Positions 46,131 to 58,289 of a DNA stretch of 64,000 bases are shown one piece after another (position 1 is the first letter of the stretch; the number at the start of each line of letters is the position of its first letter). Origin of the DNA: Armigeres subalbatus (taxonomy: Eukaryota; Arthropoda; Insecta; Diptera; Culicidae); contig NW_026943170.1 in the NCBI RefSeq assembly GCF_024139115.2, forward strand, positions 1-64,000, in the 5' to 3' direction. Position numbers and translations under genes: made by a program. The notes beneath the pieces are model-generated. The model ran no database searches. It had not been told where the DNA came from and saw only the letters and a list, made by a program, of their open reading frames with translations.

Positions 46131-48480
46131 TTGGGTTACTGTGATGGTCCCTTCAAAAAGCTTTCAATGGATTTTCTCTTTTACTTTTTGTTTTTTGAAT
46201 TTAATTGTTTAGTAAGTTCATCGTCCACCCCACACAACAAAAAAACACGAATTTCTAAGCAAACAAGATGCTGAGCTAATTACTACTGTGTTCAACATTT
46301 CTAGTTGGTCTGATCGAACACATCGACCCTGTGGGCGGCATGATTGTCACAAACTCGACAAAGTGGGTATCTTTGTGTTGAGGAAAACACATTCCAATTC
46401 AAGATTATAGCCCTGCTCGAAGACACACTTGACTGTCACGTATGATTGAGTTTTCGGCACGAGGTGATGTGTAATGATAGGATACTTGTAATTAGCAACA
46501 GAGATAAGGTCGAACATAGGCAATTGTCTGCAATCGAGCGATAGGAACACGGGACATTTTGATTTCGTTTGGTAATGAAACTACTTCAAGTTTGGGCTGA
46601 TTCAAATATAACGTTCAACTTTCCTTCATTTCACGCTATTTTTGTCACAAAATCTTGGTGTTGAGAGGAGTTTGATAAGGCAACACTGGTGGTTCAATAA
46701 TATTTGATTAGTGATTTAGAGTAGCGATGGAGCCTGGGATTAGTAAAATGAAATGAAACTAGATTGTAAATCAATGCAGAATATTGAGTTTATAAATTAT
46801 TGATAGATAATAAATTTCAGTTTTGAAGCTGTTTCTAATGGAAGACTGAAAAAATCCCATCGCAACACTTGGACTCTTCCCCCTTCTAACTTGGAAGTTT
46901 TTTTAAAATAAACCCTTATTAGTTATAACAGAAATTCGTGTATCTGTCAAGATACAGGAAAGTAGTAGCAATCAATGAATTTATACGATCTCGTCGTCTA
47001 GACTTGTAAGGAAATTCCATAAAATGGGCCTCATACTGTTGTTCCTATTTCAAGTTTTCTGATAAGCATCGTCAGCATTCTTTTTCTTGCATAACACCGA
47101 GAACACTCAAGTCTGCCTATCATGTCTTAGTGGTTGGGGTTCGAACTTTGCGGACGTATCTTTTGTTTAGTCATCAATCAACGTCTTCAAGATGATTACC
47201 ATAACAATAATAATCTTGTTTTCTTCGAATCTGAACAACGTCGACTGATGTTAGTTGCTTTCCACATCCGACATGGCAAGGTGCATCCGATTCTCTCGCG
47301 CTGCATACCACCTCCGAGGAAGAAGTTGGCCACCTGTTCCACTGGTGCATGCATTGGTAACCACTTTTTACGCTCTCCCTACATATGAACACATAAATAT
47401 AAATAATAATATAAAAAGTGGCTGAGCAGTTGAACCTCTCAGCCTCTATGAGAGGATCCATTGATCTTGAATGGGTTAGTTGCAGAAGAGAAGTGCAAGG
47501 GGACCGCAATGCACATAAATGCTTAATGTTGAAATCGTTCGCCAAACACATTATCTAACCATAAAAGGGAATGAATTAGCTTTATTTTCCGCATTGTTTG
47601 CAACACAGAGGCCCACCGTATCCTCTCCATGTGCGGTTGGGGAATTTGGCCATCAGCGCACCTATGTTCACTGGGACTGCACTAAGTGCATTATCCAATG
47701 CTATTTGCACTTGAGTTGGAGAGAATTCTGCTCGGTGCATTTTGCTTCGGTTGGTTGGTTACTTGACTGGGTGTTGTTCATCATCAGCGTAAATATCGCA
47801 CGCGTGTGTAATTCTGTTGACGAGCCAGCAGCGCAAGCTGCTCGGCGTGTCATGTGAAAAAGGGTTTGAACAAGTTTGTTAGCATCGTTTATGCTGCTCG
47901 TGGATAAGAGGTTAAATGAAGCGAACACCGATGGTGCTATCTTTCTAGCTTGGAAAAATAACTTTCGATGACATCTATTCTTATAAGAATGTTGGTTTCA
48001 GGAAACAGTGCAGACGAAGACAGTCTTTCAGGTCGGCTCGCAAGGCTGGACGATCCGATACTGAGAAAGTCCATGCAAATTAGTCCATTTTTAGTCTATT
48101 TGAATCCAGTTGAAGACATTACACAAAACATCCTGCAAACCACGTAGAGAAGTTTTCGCTGTAATGAAAAGCAAAAGATACTTCTTACTAAGATCCCACC
48201 TTTTTCGAGTTGTTTTTCCGATACAATTGTCAACTGTAAATTTGATGTATATTTTTTGTTCATCAAAATACTGTATTTACAAGATATTTCAACCTTCCGT
48301 AAAAGCTTGGAATGAATTAATCACCACTGGCGGAGCCAGTTCGGGACAGCAGCATCTTTGGCCAAAACCAAGACCAAAAATTTTACTCATTTGTAATTTG
48401 GCGGCAGCAGTAAAAATAACAATTGGAGGGGTTAATCAGTCAAGCGATGAATCAATTTGAAGAAAACTCTGCCAAAAATA
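46131..48480. other. Largely unassigned stretch
   Basis: A degraded piece of the dispersed repeat lies at 46930-47015 (CGTGTATCTGTCAAGATACA, ATCTCGTCGTC). The frame at 47519-47857 and the minus frame at 47551-47174 are unrecognised. I see nothing else to annotate. Confidence 0.45.
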
Positions 48481-48740
48481 ACTTTCATAGATAAATCCAA
48501 AAATTCCTCAAGACATTTCATTGAAAATTCTAAGAAGGAATTCTAAGGAAATTTTGTCTTTTTGAAATTCATTTTGGAGTTCTTTTGAAAATTTCTTCGG
48601 AAATTTCTTTAGAAATGCCTACAAAAAATGTTCTAGGAATACTTTCTGAAATTCCATTTGGAGAAATTGTACGTTACTTTTTTTTGAATTCCTCCGAAAA
48701 TTAATTTAGGAATTTCTTCGAGATAAAGCCTTTCCACGTT
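48481..48740. repeat. Degenerate GGAATTTCTT-type repeat tract
   Basis: Words such as GAAATTTCTTCGGAAATTTC recur at about 20-30 base intervals with heavy divergence. The same style recurs at 49805-50140, 50300-50830, 53480-54010 and 61670-62430. Confidence 0.65.
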
Positions 48741-48903
48741 AGATTTCGGACTCCCAACTTCCCACGGAATTTTTTAAAATTTTACAAAACACTGATACGA
48801 ATCATTATCATGGCAGCTGAATCATTTCGCTTCATGTGCTTCTTTCAGCAGGTTTTAGCTGTCGTCTGAATTTATGAAATGGCGACAAATCAATTGAACA
48901 TTA

Positions 48904-49808
48904 AAGAATGTGCACAGCAAAAAGTAGTCACTGAAAATGGTTCAACACAGTTTTCTCAGTGCACGCATAGTTAATACGAACACCACAATATGAAGATAAA
49001 TTTATGTGTTAAATGGTAAAAATATCATTTCCAACATGCCTGTGTTGTTCTGAAAAATGGCGTCGAATCAATAACACGTGCGCGAACTTAATTTGCACAA
49101 AAGGTGGAAAATCCGAATATGTCGCAATGCGATATTGCAAAATCGTTGAATATCGCTAAATCTGGGATTATTGCTTTATACCTCGAATCAAAAGAGAGGT
49201 GTTGCGGAACATTTTAGGCAGAAAAAACTGTCGAATGGCAAGCAATGTGTGACTGCGGTCTCAGAAGCGACGTTTTCGTCACAATCGGTACAATAAATTC
49301 GCAAATTTACGTTGACGAATGTCTGAATAAACGACTCTTGCCATTTATTCGGAAACATGAAGGTACAATTCTGTTCTGGCCTGGTCTAGCATCTTATCAC
49401 TACGGAAAACTGGTTCAAAACTGGTACGCTGCTAATAGCGTTAATGTTGTCCCGAAGGAGTCCAACCTCCCAAATTCGCCTGTGCTCCGTCCAGTCGAAA
49501 AGCACTGGGCCCTGGTTAAAAGGAATCTTCTAGAAACAAATAATTTAACAATTGATGAGAAAATCTTCAGGCGTAACTGGCAAAAGGCTGCCATATTAGT
49601 GACGGATGATACCGTGCAAAACCTCATGAATGATGTCAAGAGAAAGGTATGGGCATTTGCATACAAAATATCAAATTCACTGAATTAATTATGTATGACA
49701 ATTTCACTTTGATTTTCTATGAAATAAACGTTATGTTGTTGAATTTTATTTAAATTCCCTCTTGTAACACTATGTTTCCGGTGACCACTTTTTGCTGTGC
49801 ACATTCTT
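48904..49808 (+). mobile_element. 905-bp Tc1/mariner-type (D37E) element, TA-flanked
   Basis: Inverted ends AAGAATGTGCACAGCAAAAA (followed by GTAGTCAC or GTGGTCAC) lie at 48904 and 49808, with TA on each outer side (48902-48903 and 49809-49810). It encloses one damaged transposase. Full-length relatives are about 1.3 kb, so this copy has lost several hundred bases from the middle of the transposase. The end and flank structure fits the ITm superfamily. Confidence 0.92.
49119..49688 (+). pseudogene. D37E-type Tc1/mariner transposase, deleted and catalytically dead
   Basis: ATG at 49119 begins a short helix-turn-helix-like remnant (MSQCDIAKSLNIAKSG), closed by TAG after 32 codons. The C-terminal catalytic part is open to 49688 (147 residues from 49245), so the middle with the first catalytic Asp is missing. 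The block FWPGLASYHYGKLVQNWY corresponds to the family's FWPDLA.. block, so the second Asp is Gly here. The final Glu is kept in LRPVEKHWALVKRN. Thirty-seven residues separate the two positions, defining the D37E type known from mosquitoes. It cannot catalyse transposition, but its intact ends might still be recognised in trans. Confidence 0.88.
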
Positions 49809-50144
49809 TATCTGAAGGTACAAAATATAACGCGGACAGGCTTTATGTTTTGGGAAATCTTTCAGGGATTCCTTACGAAAATTCTCTGGAATGAGCTTCA
49901 TAATTTTTTCTGGAAATTTCTTAGAAACTTCCTCCAGGATTTTTTTAAAATAAAATTATACAAAATTCTTTCCTTGGAAGAAGAATTCATGAAATATCAC
50001 TAATAGGTATTTGTTTGGACATACCATTAGATGTTATTTCATGAATTTCTTTAATAATTCTTTAGGAAATTCATTCAAATATTCCATCAGAAATTCATTA
50101 AGAAATTCTTCAATAATTCATTCGGAAATTCCTCCTGAAATACA
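49809..50144. repeat. Degenerate AATTTCTT-type repeat tract
   Basis: Continues the style of 48481-48740 (GAAATCTTTCAGGGATTCC, AATTTCTTAGAAACTTCC). Short frames here are by-products of the repeat. Confidence 0.6.
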
Positions 50145-50300
50145 TTTAATTCCACCACTTGATAAATGTGTCTCGTACTTGAATCGACTTAAAAGTACGA
50201 GACACTGAAGGCGGAATCAAATGGTGGAATTAAATGGGATAATGCGAACTCGTCTTATGACAAGTGAAGACATTCCACTAAAAGCACAAAATAGTTTTTT
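50145..50300 (+). repeat. Dispersed repeat, copy 5 (palindromic, short)
   Basis: AATTCCACCACTTGATAAAT and GTCTCGTACTTGAATCGACT mirror AAGTACGAGACACTGAAG and GGTGGAATTAAATGGG. It ends with CTCGTCTTATGACAAGTGAA and GACATTCCACTAAAAGC as in copy 6. Confidence 0.8.
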
Positions 50301-50850
50301 CTTATACATTTGGTAATTCCACTAGAAATTATTTATAAAATTTTAAAAGGAATCTGTGAAGAAATTTCTGGAATAGTTGCTAAAAAAATTGAAGGAATTA
50401 CCAAATGAATTTCTTGTAGAATTATCGAAGAATTCCTTTGCTATTTTCATCGGATATATTATGAAAAGCCCTTCGTAAATTGCTTCAGGAATACCTACAA
50501 AAATTGTTTAAGGAATACCTTCAGAAATTTCTTTACGAGAAATCATTTGGAAATTGTTTTAGGAACTCCTTAAAAAGACCATTTTTTTCAAAAACTCTCC
50601 TTGAATTTATTTTTGAATTTCTTTCTGAATTCCTTCAGAAATTCCTTCGGATACTCTTCTGGTAATTTGATAATAGATTCCGTAGGACTTTCAGATATTG
50701 CTTTAGAAATTCTTTCGAGAATCTCTCCAGAAATTCATTCAGATATTTTTAGAAATCATTTGGAAAGAACTTCAAGAATTCCATCGGAAATACGTTCGAT
50801 ATTTCCCTTAGAAATTCTGGATCTTCAAGTTTATACCTAAGCATTAAGCG
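50301..50850. repeat. Degenerate AATTCCTTC-type repeat tract
   Basis: Words such as GAAATTCCTTCGGAATACTT recur in shifting spacing. No gene. Confidence 0.6.
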
Positions 50851-50959
50851 AAACAAGCGAGTAGAAGTAAACACCGTAGTAAATGTAACTAGATAAGTAC
50901 CTAGACAAATTATTATACCTACGCATAGTATAAATAGTGTAAGCTGCGATCATTTTCTT

Positions 50960-51125
50960 CAAGTCGAGTCAAGTACGAGACACTGAAGACGGCCTTACAT
51001 TTGAGGTCGAAATACGTATCTGTCAAGATACAATTAAGTGGTGGAATTCAAATGGGATTGTATTAACTCGTCTTATGACAAGTGAAGACATTCCACTAAA
51101 AAGCTCAAAATAATTTTCTTAACTA
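50960..51125 (+). repeat. Dispersed repeat, copy 6 (reference-like)
   Basis: The clearest centre-to-right-end copy: AAGTCGAGTCAAGTACGAGA, CACTGAAGACGGCCTTACAT, TGAGGTCGAAATACGTATCT, AATTAAGTGGTGGAATTC, AACTCGTCTTATGACAAGTG and CATTCCACTAAAAAGCTCAA, ending at the RTE 3' tail. Confidence 0.85.
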
Positions 51126-51129
51126 AATT

Positions 51130-53275
51130 TTTATTTATTGATGGGCTACAGCTCTTCGATGAACCTACGCCGAATGGAGTATCCTTCTCCACTGGACTCG
51201 ATCTTGGGCCAATCGCTTCCAGTCGCCCTGAACATTGAGCGCCCTCAGGTCCTCTTCAACTGCAAAAAGCCATCGTGTACGCGGCCTTCCACGAAGCCTG
51301 CGGCCTCTTCCGGGTTCTCTACTAAATATTATATTCGCTTGACGTTCTTCCGGCATACGAACAACGTGACCAGCCCACCGTAGTCTGCCGTGTTGTATAA
51401 GCTTAATAATATCCAGCCCTTTATACACCTGGTACAATTCGTGATTCATGCGACGCCGCCAGATACCGTTCTCCTGTTTACTGCCGAGTATTGTCCGCAG
51501 CACCTTACGCTCAAACACTCCGAGAGCTCTCCGATCAGCCTCCTTTAACGTCCATGTCTCATGGCCGTATAAAGCCACCGGAAGAATCAGAGTAGTATAA
51601 AGCGCGAGTTTTGTTTTCGTTTGCAGACTACGGGACTTAAGCTGGTTACGAAGTCCGTAATAACAAGGATGTTATCGATCATTTAGTAATTTGGGTTCGA
51701 TCATTCAGTAGTTTGTCAATAACTCATACCAGAAGCAAAATTTCAAAATGTGTTGTATGGTGGACTTCTAGTGCAAAGGTGTTTCAACAAATCTACCAAA
51801 TAGTTCGTTGTAAGAATTCAACTAATATCGGAGTTATAGCCCTAGTGGCAGTAACTTAAACTAAATTATTGGAATTTTATTATCATTTAGTCTAAGTTTC
51901 TGAAACTATAGCTATAACTCCGTTACTAGTGGAATTCAAACAACGAACCATTTGGCAGAGTTGTAGAAAAACCTTCGCACTAGAAGTCCACCATACAACA
52001 CATTTTGAATTTCTGCTTCTGTAACGAGTTATTGACAAACTACTAAATGATCGAACGCAAATTACTAAATGATCGACAACATCCTTGCGTAATAAGCCCT
52101 AGTTGCAGCTGCAATACGCCTTTTCACCTCGCGGGTAACATCATTATCGCACGTCGCTAATGTTCCAAGATACACAAATTCTTCTACCACTTCAAATTTT
52201 TCACCATCCAGCACTATTTCGCTACCACCACCACTAATGAACCCACGTTGATTGCCAGCGACCATGTACTTCGTTTTGCTGGTATTGATCGTGAGTCCAA
52301 TCCTCGCTGTCTCCCTCTTAAAAGGCAAAAAAGCCTCTTCCACGGTACGGCGATCAATTCCGATAATATCGATATCGTCTGCAAATCGCAGGAGCATATG
52401 CGATTTTGTGATAATGGTACCGCTCCTTTGCACACCAGCTCTCCTAATCGCTCCCTCGAGCGCTATATTGAACAGTAGATTCGAGAGTGCAGCACCCTGC
52501 CTTAATCCATCTAAGGTAACAAATGACGTCGATATTTCATCCGCAACCCTTACACTTGATTTCGATCCGTCCAACGCTATACGAATCAGCCGTATCAGTT
52601 TCGCCGGAAAACCATGTTCAAGCATAATTTTCCATAATTCATTCCGTTTCACTGAATCGTACGCCGCCTTGAAATCAATAAACAGATGATGTGTCTGCAA
52701 GTTGTACTCCCGGAATTTATCAAGGATTTGTCTCAGGGTAAACATTTGATCCGTCGTTGATTGGCCCTCACGAAAACCCGCTTGGTATTCGCCGACGAAG
52801 GACTCTTCAAGCGGTCTCAATCTGTTGAACAGAATACGGGACATAATTTTGTACGCCGAATTAAGGAGAGTTATTCCTCGGTAATTGGCGCACTCCAGTC
52901 TGTGCCCTTTCTTAAATAGAGGGTAAATGAGGCCGTCCAGGCATTTCCTCGTCTTCCCATATTTTCGACATAATATGGTGCAGAACTTCATAAAGCTGCT
53001 TACTGCCATGTTTGAGAAGTTCAGCCGGGAGCTGGTCCTTCCCCGCAGCCTCATTGTTTTTCAGTTCTTTGACAGCTTTTTTAACCTCATCTAATGTAGG
53101 TGACTCCACAGCTTGTCCATTGTCGCTAATATTTATTCTGTTCACCGATGCACCGTCACTTCCTCCGTTCAACAAAATCTCGAAGTGTTGCTTCCACCTG
53201 GCAGCCATTTCAGTTTTATCTGTCAGCAAATTCCCTTGTTGGTCGTTGCACATCACTAAATAAGCAGCGCAAATC
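51130..53275 (-). pseudogene. RTE-like retrotransposon copy (RT to 3' end), split by a MITE
   Basis: It reads on the minus strand from about 53275 to 51130. The first segment (53256-52912) has RWKQHFEILLNGG, a linker and AAGKDQLPAELL. A frame change near 52915-52960 leads to the RT body (GLIYPLFKKGHRLECANYRG, GEYQAGFREGQSTTDQMF, HHLFIDFKAAYDSV, GLRQGAALSNLLFN, active site FADDIDIIG, NTSKTKYMVAG, VYLGTLATCDNDVTREV). A MITE at 51665-52087 then splits it. The C-terminus resumes (LYGHETWTLKEAD, RWAGHVVRMPE, RGRRLRGRPRTRW) and stops at 51165. A short 3' UTR ends in an AATAAATAAA-like tail, usual for RTE. The endonuclease is missing, so the copy is 5'-truncated and dead. Confidence 0.88.
51665..52087. 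mobile_element. hAT-type palindromic MITE with 8-bp target duplication
   Basis: The ends are CAAGGATGTTATCGATCATT and its near complement (..AATGATCGACAACATCCTTG). CGTAATAA directly repeats at 51657-51664 and 52088-52095. The arms are about 200 bp, including GTGTTGTATGGTGGACTTCT and its complement. It sits in the RTE coding region; one duplication copy belongs to the RAYYG codons of the target. Confidence 0.9.
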
Positions 53276-54303
53276 AGAATCGTGACAAAGGAAACTAATT
53301 TTTATTTATATAGAATACATACATATATGCAAAGTGTTAGGTGCCGACGCGTAGAAGTGTGCGCCGGTTCGAAAATCGGCAGCGGCGTTTTCGGCGTCAC
53401 ACCGAAAGCCTTTTTGGCTGGCGGTGGCGACGTGAATCGGCGTGGAGATTTTTTCATGTTCGTTTTTTCAAATTTTATTCTGCGTTTCTTTTCGGGATAT
53501 TTTCAAGACTTTAGCAGGAGAATCTCGAAAATTATATAAGCTTCTCCAAAACATTCATTTGAAAATTATTTTCGGATTTTCCATGGCAACTATGAAGTTT
53601 TGATATTTCTTTTGTGATTTCCAAGGGAAGCACTTAGGAATTTCCAAGGAAAATTTCATGAAAAATCCAGAAAAATTGTTACTAGTTTTTACAGAAAAAT
53701 GTTTGGAAAATCTACAAAAAGTGTCTGTTGAGGATTCTTTGAAATTTACACAAAAAAAAGCTTCAGAGTTTGCGCGGGGAATGTTCAAAATGTGGATATA
53801 ATTAAAATATATTAGAGCGTTAAATTGTTCGAAATTTTCTTTAGTAATTCGGAATTATAGCATGGAAATTTTTAAAATGTCTATGTTAAATTCTTCGGAA
53901 TTTCCACGGCGATTTTTACGTGATTTTTTTTATTTCACGGAAAACTGTTCGGTATTTCAACGAAAAAAAATCAGAATTTCCAAGGAATTGGACCATGAGA
54001 AATTCTTCGGAAATTCAACGGAATAAATCCAGATTAATCCACCTAACGTTGGTGGTGCCTTCCTCGAGCATTATAAGAATGATAAAAACACATAAGACAG
54101 TTCAAAATAGCAATTTAGGAGGATGGATTTTACTATTTCCATCAATTTATATCTATTTCTGGCCATTTTAACACACTCGGACCGCATTACGCGTCGATTG
54201 CTACTTGTTTTTTTTCGACTAGATGGGTTTTGTTATAACGCTTTATTCGGTCAAATACCAGGTACAGCCAAAAACCTTTCGGCATTGTGGCTTTCGGACA
54301 AAT
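53276..54303. other. Unassigned stretch with degenerate repeat tract
   Basis: Bases 53340-53460 are GC-richer (CGCCGGTTCGAAAATCGGCA). From 53480 to 54010 the TTTCCA / GGAAATT degenerate repeat prevails on alternating strands. No gene is supported. Confidence 0.5.
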
Positions 54304-54540
54304 CTCGGGTACTTATTCAAAAGGGCGTATGTGATTTTCTAAACAAAGATTCAAACGTCGATTTTTGCAATCTGATGGCACTCCCACGCAAACCAACACC
54401 ACCAACAGGTAGCTGATTCGAAGGCTTCCCCTACCAGTCTGTAGTGATGGTTAGCGTGGGAGTGCTATCAGATTGGACAAATCGACGTTTGAATCTTTGT
54501 TTACAAAATCACATACGTCCTTTTGAATAAGTACCCGAGA
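54304..54540. mobile_element. Intact palindromic MITE (reference for 803-1288)
   Basis: The ends are CTCGGGTACTTATTCAAAAG and its complement. The arms continue TTTGTAAACAAAGATTCAAA and CAATCTGAT(A/G)GCACTCCCAC, around a loop of about 70 bases. It is 237 bp with no coding capacity. Confidence 0.92.
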
Positions 54541-54544
54541 AATA

Positions 54545-54725
54545 GCCCTACCCGTCATTTGGTCGAAATATTAATTCGGCGAAAAGTCATTTATTCGAAG
54601 GCCACTTGGCCGAATGCCAAGTCATCTAGCCAAATTCCATTAAACCGAATTGAACGTTTGTCCGAAACGGCCGAAATGGTTTGACCGAAAATGACATTTG
54701 ACCGAAAGCGACAAACAGCCGAGAG
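54545..54725. repeat. Degenerate GGCCGAAA-type tandem repeat
   Basis: Words such as CATTTGGTCGAAA, CACTTGGCCGAATG and TTTGACCGAAA recur about every 18-20 bases. It is a diverged relative of 17805-17955. Confidence 0.7.
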
Positions 54726-54892
54726 ACCCACGTATCCAGTACAACTTTGTAGAACAAATTTTTTCGTCTTAAATGTATAGTTTTTGCCGAAAATGCATCT
54801 TTTCTCGTTTATCTTGCAATAGAGTGATAACGATAAAACGAATAAAAGTTAATAATTATTTTCAAGCGTCTTAGGGGAAAACTTACAAGATT

Positions 54893-54991
54893 TAAAAAAA
54901 ATATCTTTCTTTTACTTCCACTAGTTCCTCTACCACTAGTAGTCCACTAAAACAAACTAGTGGAAGTAAAAGGAAGATATTTTTTTTTAAA
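54893..54991. repeat. Inverted repeat
   Basis: AATATCTTTCTTTTACTTCC followed by ACTAGTT (from about 54898) pairs with AACTAGTGGAAGTAAAAGG followed by AAGATATT (to about 54983), with a small inner dyad (CCACTAGTAGTCCAC). Probably a small MITE. Confidence 0.7.
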
Positions 54992-56436
54992 CCGTGCGAA
55001 CAAAAGTGTTAAAGCAGTAGATTTTTGTATTCTCCATTTTTCACAAATGTCACCTTTTTACTTTTGGGGGTTTTCAAGACGCATCTTTTGCTATAAGCAC
55101 ATTGTCCGTATCTTTTTCCAAAGTCGAGTATTTAAATTCATTATCATTCATTAATTTATTATCATTCATTAACAAATATGACATTAAAAAATTGATAAAA
55201 CTCGAAATAAAACAACTATGACATTTAAAAAATTTGATAACATATGTAAACATATGTTTTTGATCTACCCGTATCGTAGAGATCAACTTTTGAAAAAATC
55301 TTAATTTTGATAGGAAAATTATTATAACTTTTGATCGGCAAAAGATGTTGAGCTTATTTACACATCGAAAGTTGCATTTTGTTGAGTTCAAACGCTTGCT
55401 AAAAGTCATCAGAAGACAAAAATAGAAAAAGTAGATTAAAAATATTGTTTTTTTTTTAGACACCCTAATCCAAGTAGGTGAAATTGCTCTAAATCAGCCA
55501 GCTACAGAAAACTTTTTTTAAGTCAAATTTATAGGAACAAGCTGCATTACAACTTTTTTGAACATTACATGTCAGTATTTCTTTCTTCGTAAATCTGTAT
55601 CCTGGACCATAATGCAATGGGAGCGCCGTAGCGTGTGGTTTGCCGGGCGTCAGGCCTTAAAGGGAACGCCGGATTTCTGAATTGTTGTATTGAATAGGGT
55701 GACAAATTATTCTTAAATTCACTGGTTCAAAGTGATTCAGATTCAAGCTTTTATCAGACGATTCTCTCGATGACTATATTAACCGTTTGACTAATTTCCG
55801 GATTTCCCGTCAATAACCGAGATAGGTATCAGAACGCCGGCTCAGGGAGCATGTTCTCCTTAATTTGGGAGATTTGTGCCATCGACTCCACTGTCTTTTT
55901 CATCATTTGCCTGACGGAAAAGGAAGTGAGAAAAAGGAGCAGGAAATGCTAATGGAAAGAAGAATGGAACAAGCTTCGGGAAAAATCCCTAGATGAGGAC
56001 TTCAATACGCCAAAGGCGAAACACAGGGTAGACTGTGAAAAACGCGTAAATTAAATCCATAGCTTATATAACTTTTTTCGCAACTAAGAAATCCAAGCTG
56101 TTTTCAAATAATAGACTCGGAGGTAGTGATAAGGAGTTTGTGTGGATTTGAGATGAATTCTCCTATTTTATGTAGACAAACTATAATAATGATAGCAGTG
56201 AAAATTTGAAACTTTTTTTCCTCCTGGGTCTGTATAATCTAGTAGATCTTTAAGCAATCACTAGAAGTTATTACGTATTAACTATCACCGTGGGAATTCC
56301 CCACACAGAAGTCTGGTAGACAGGAAGTTGTAGCAGCTTCTCACCAGCCCCGAAGGGTTCTGAAACATTTAATCGAAATGAGAGTGAAATGTTCACGCCT
56401 CTGATATAGAATCATACGTCAAGTCGATCTCGAAAA
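54992..56436. other. Unassigned stretch
   Basis: No gene or clear LTR boundary is recognised. If the Ty3/gypsy element downstream has a 5' LTR it should lie here, but I could not find a matching second LTR or a convincing tRNA primer site. Confidence 0.4.
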
Positions 56437-57610
56437 ATGATCAAAAGTGATAGTCGACATCCGTTAATCCACGATGCGGTTATCAAACAGCTGACTGATC
56501 AAATAACTAATGTTGGACTGCACGATACAGAGGTACTACGCATTTCACGGGAATGGAATCGTACAACACAGGTCACAGAACTCGCTCCTCCATTGCAGTT
56601 ATCTTCTCATAATCTACCCAACCGACAGCGAATGTAAACCACGCATGATCACCTTCCAAATAGGGAACGGTGGCACATTCCTTCAAATTTACTGAACCTC
56701 GAGCACATCCAACAACGGTCTATCCTTCTCGAGTAACCCCAAATTGCCGGTAGCCCTGACGTTCCATGTGTGTCTCCACCTCAGGGCCCTTCGCGACGAC
56801 TACCTCTCACCAGCAGTGCAATATCATCGAGAAGTGGCCCAAGTTTAGTGGAGACAAGCCCAATTCCGGTAATCGATTTCTCAGACAGATTGACATCCTG
56901 TGTCGCCTATGGTATCACGAAAGATGACCTGAGTGCATGCCCATTTATTATTCAAGGAAAGTGCATAGTCTCGCACGACGTAGAAGAAAAGTTTGACTCA
57001 TGGCAGACCCTCGAGTTTTACTTGAAAATGCGTTATGATAACCCAAACAGAGACCGAATCATAAAGAAGAACTTCGGAACCGCAAACAACGCCTGAATGA
57101 ATTGTTTAGTGCATTTCTAACTGACATTGAGACTCTAGCCCAGCGCATGAATCATAAGATGTCTGAAAGAGATAAGTTTGAACTGATTATTGACAATATG
57201 AAAGTAAGCTATAAAAGGCGTCTAGCCCTCGAGCCATCTATCTGATTGAGCATCTTGCCTCTATGCTTTAAGTTTGACGCTTTGAGCCCAACCTGTATCA
57301 CGTGGGTGGCTCGTCGAAACCTATAGTTCATCAGGTGGAAATTCTAGACGGCTCTGAGGATGAGGTCTCTGAGTCTGATGAAGATCAGGTCTGCGTTCTT
57401 CAAGGACAGTCTATAAAATTCGCGAAAAGGAAAAGAGCTGCGACCGAAACTCGCAGAATTTAGAAACGAAGTGAGAAGTACTGTTTTCTACTCTGACGTG
57501 TTAATTGGGCAACCCGGACATATGTGGCGAGACTGTACTAGAAAAGGCTTTTGCCATATCTGTGTCGTTTAGATACGATCGCAAATCGATGCCCGAACCA
57601 ACATAATGAG
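56437..57610 (+). pseudogene. Ty3/gypsy gag (frameshifted)
   Basis: Successive frames give a gag-like region: an acidic/hydrophobic start near 56437, then SWQTLEFYLKMRYDNPNRDR near 57000. After a frame change come NELFSAFLTDIETLAQRMNH and MSERDKFELIIDNM near 57080-57200. Near 57485-57600 two CCHC knuckles are visible in shifting frames (GQPGHMWRDC, then CHIC..ANRC). It lies directly upstream of a retropepsin and RT, the usual gag-pol order. At least four indels are needed to connect the pieces. Many look like single-base losses, so sequence error is a real alternative to decay. Confidence 0.75.
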
Positions 57611-57626
57611 GCGTCTGGCAATGTAA

Positions 57627-58146
57627 GTGAAGGAAAAACGAATAAAGAAGAAAACTTTGGAATCCGTCTTCTTCTTTCAAGGAACAGTGATCTCAACCAC
57701 CTATTCTAAATTTAATCGCGTTTGCACGATTAATACACTAGTACATAAATGCCCACACCTGACTGTTCAAATCTTGTCGGAATCATTAGACGCTCTTGCA
57801 GATACCGGAGCCAGTTCGTCGATAATCAGCTCTTTAGAGTTAATTCATAAATTAGGCCTTAAAATACAGCCTACTAACCTTCAAATTTCTACCGCAGATG
57901 GGACGCATATCGCTGCCTAGGCTATGTAAATTTACCACTATCCTTTAGATCTGTTACTCAGTGCTACCTACACTGGTTGTACCTGAATTAAAAAAATTGA
58001 TTTTAGGAGTCGATTTCATGGAGAAATTTGGATTCCGTTTAGTTGGACCGTCGACTGTTAGGGAGCGAATTCAGGAGGCGGTGAACGAAATTGATTTCTG
58101 CTTTATCGAGGATTATTTTTCCGACGAAACAGAAACAATCTTTTGA
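57627..58146 (+). pseudogene. Ty3/gypsy aspartic protease (retropepsin), frameshifted
   Basis: The first frame (to 57920) contains the catalytic ALADTGASSSIIS motif, then LQISTADG. After a shift the second frame (57961-58146) contains the family's C-terminal hydrophobic-Gly motif ILGVDFMEKFGF. In LTR retrotransposons this domain cleaves the gag-pol polyprotein. The active-site Asp is kept. Confidence 0.8.
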
Positions 58147-58289
58147 ACTATCTCCTGAGAGAATGAAACCCGTTGCAAGAATCAAAAAATGAAGTGGATG
58201 AAAGCCTTGAAATTCTAGGTGAAATCCCGGAAAATCATTTGACCCACCCATCTGATCTGAAGACAGAACACCTGTTGAACACAGAGCAA

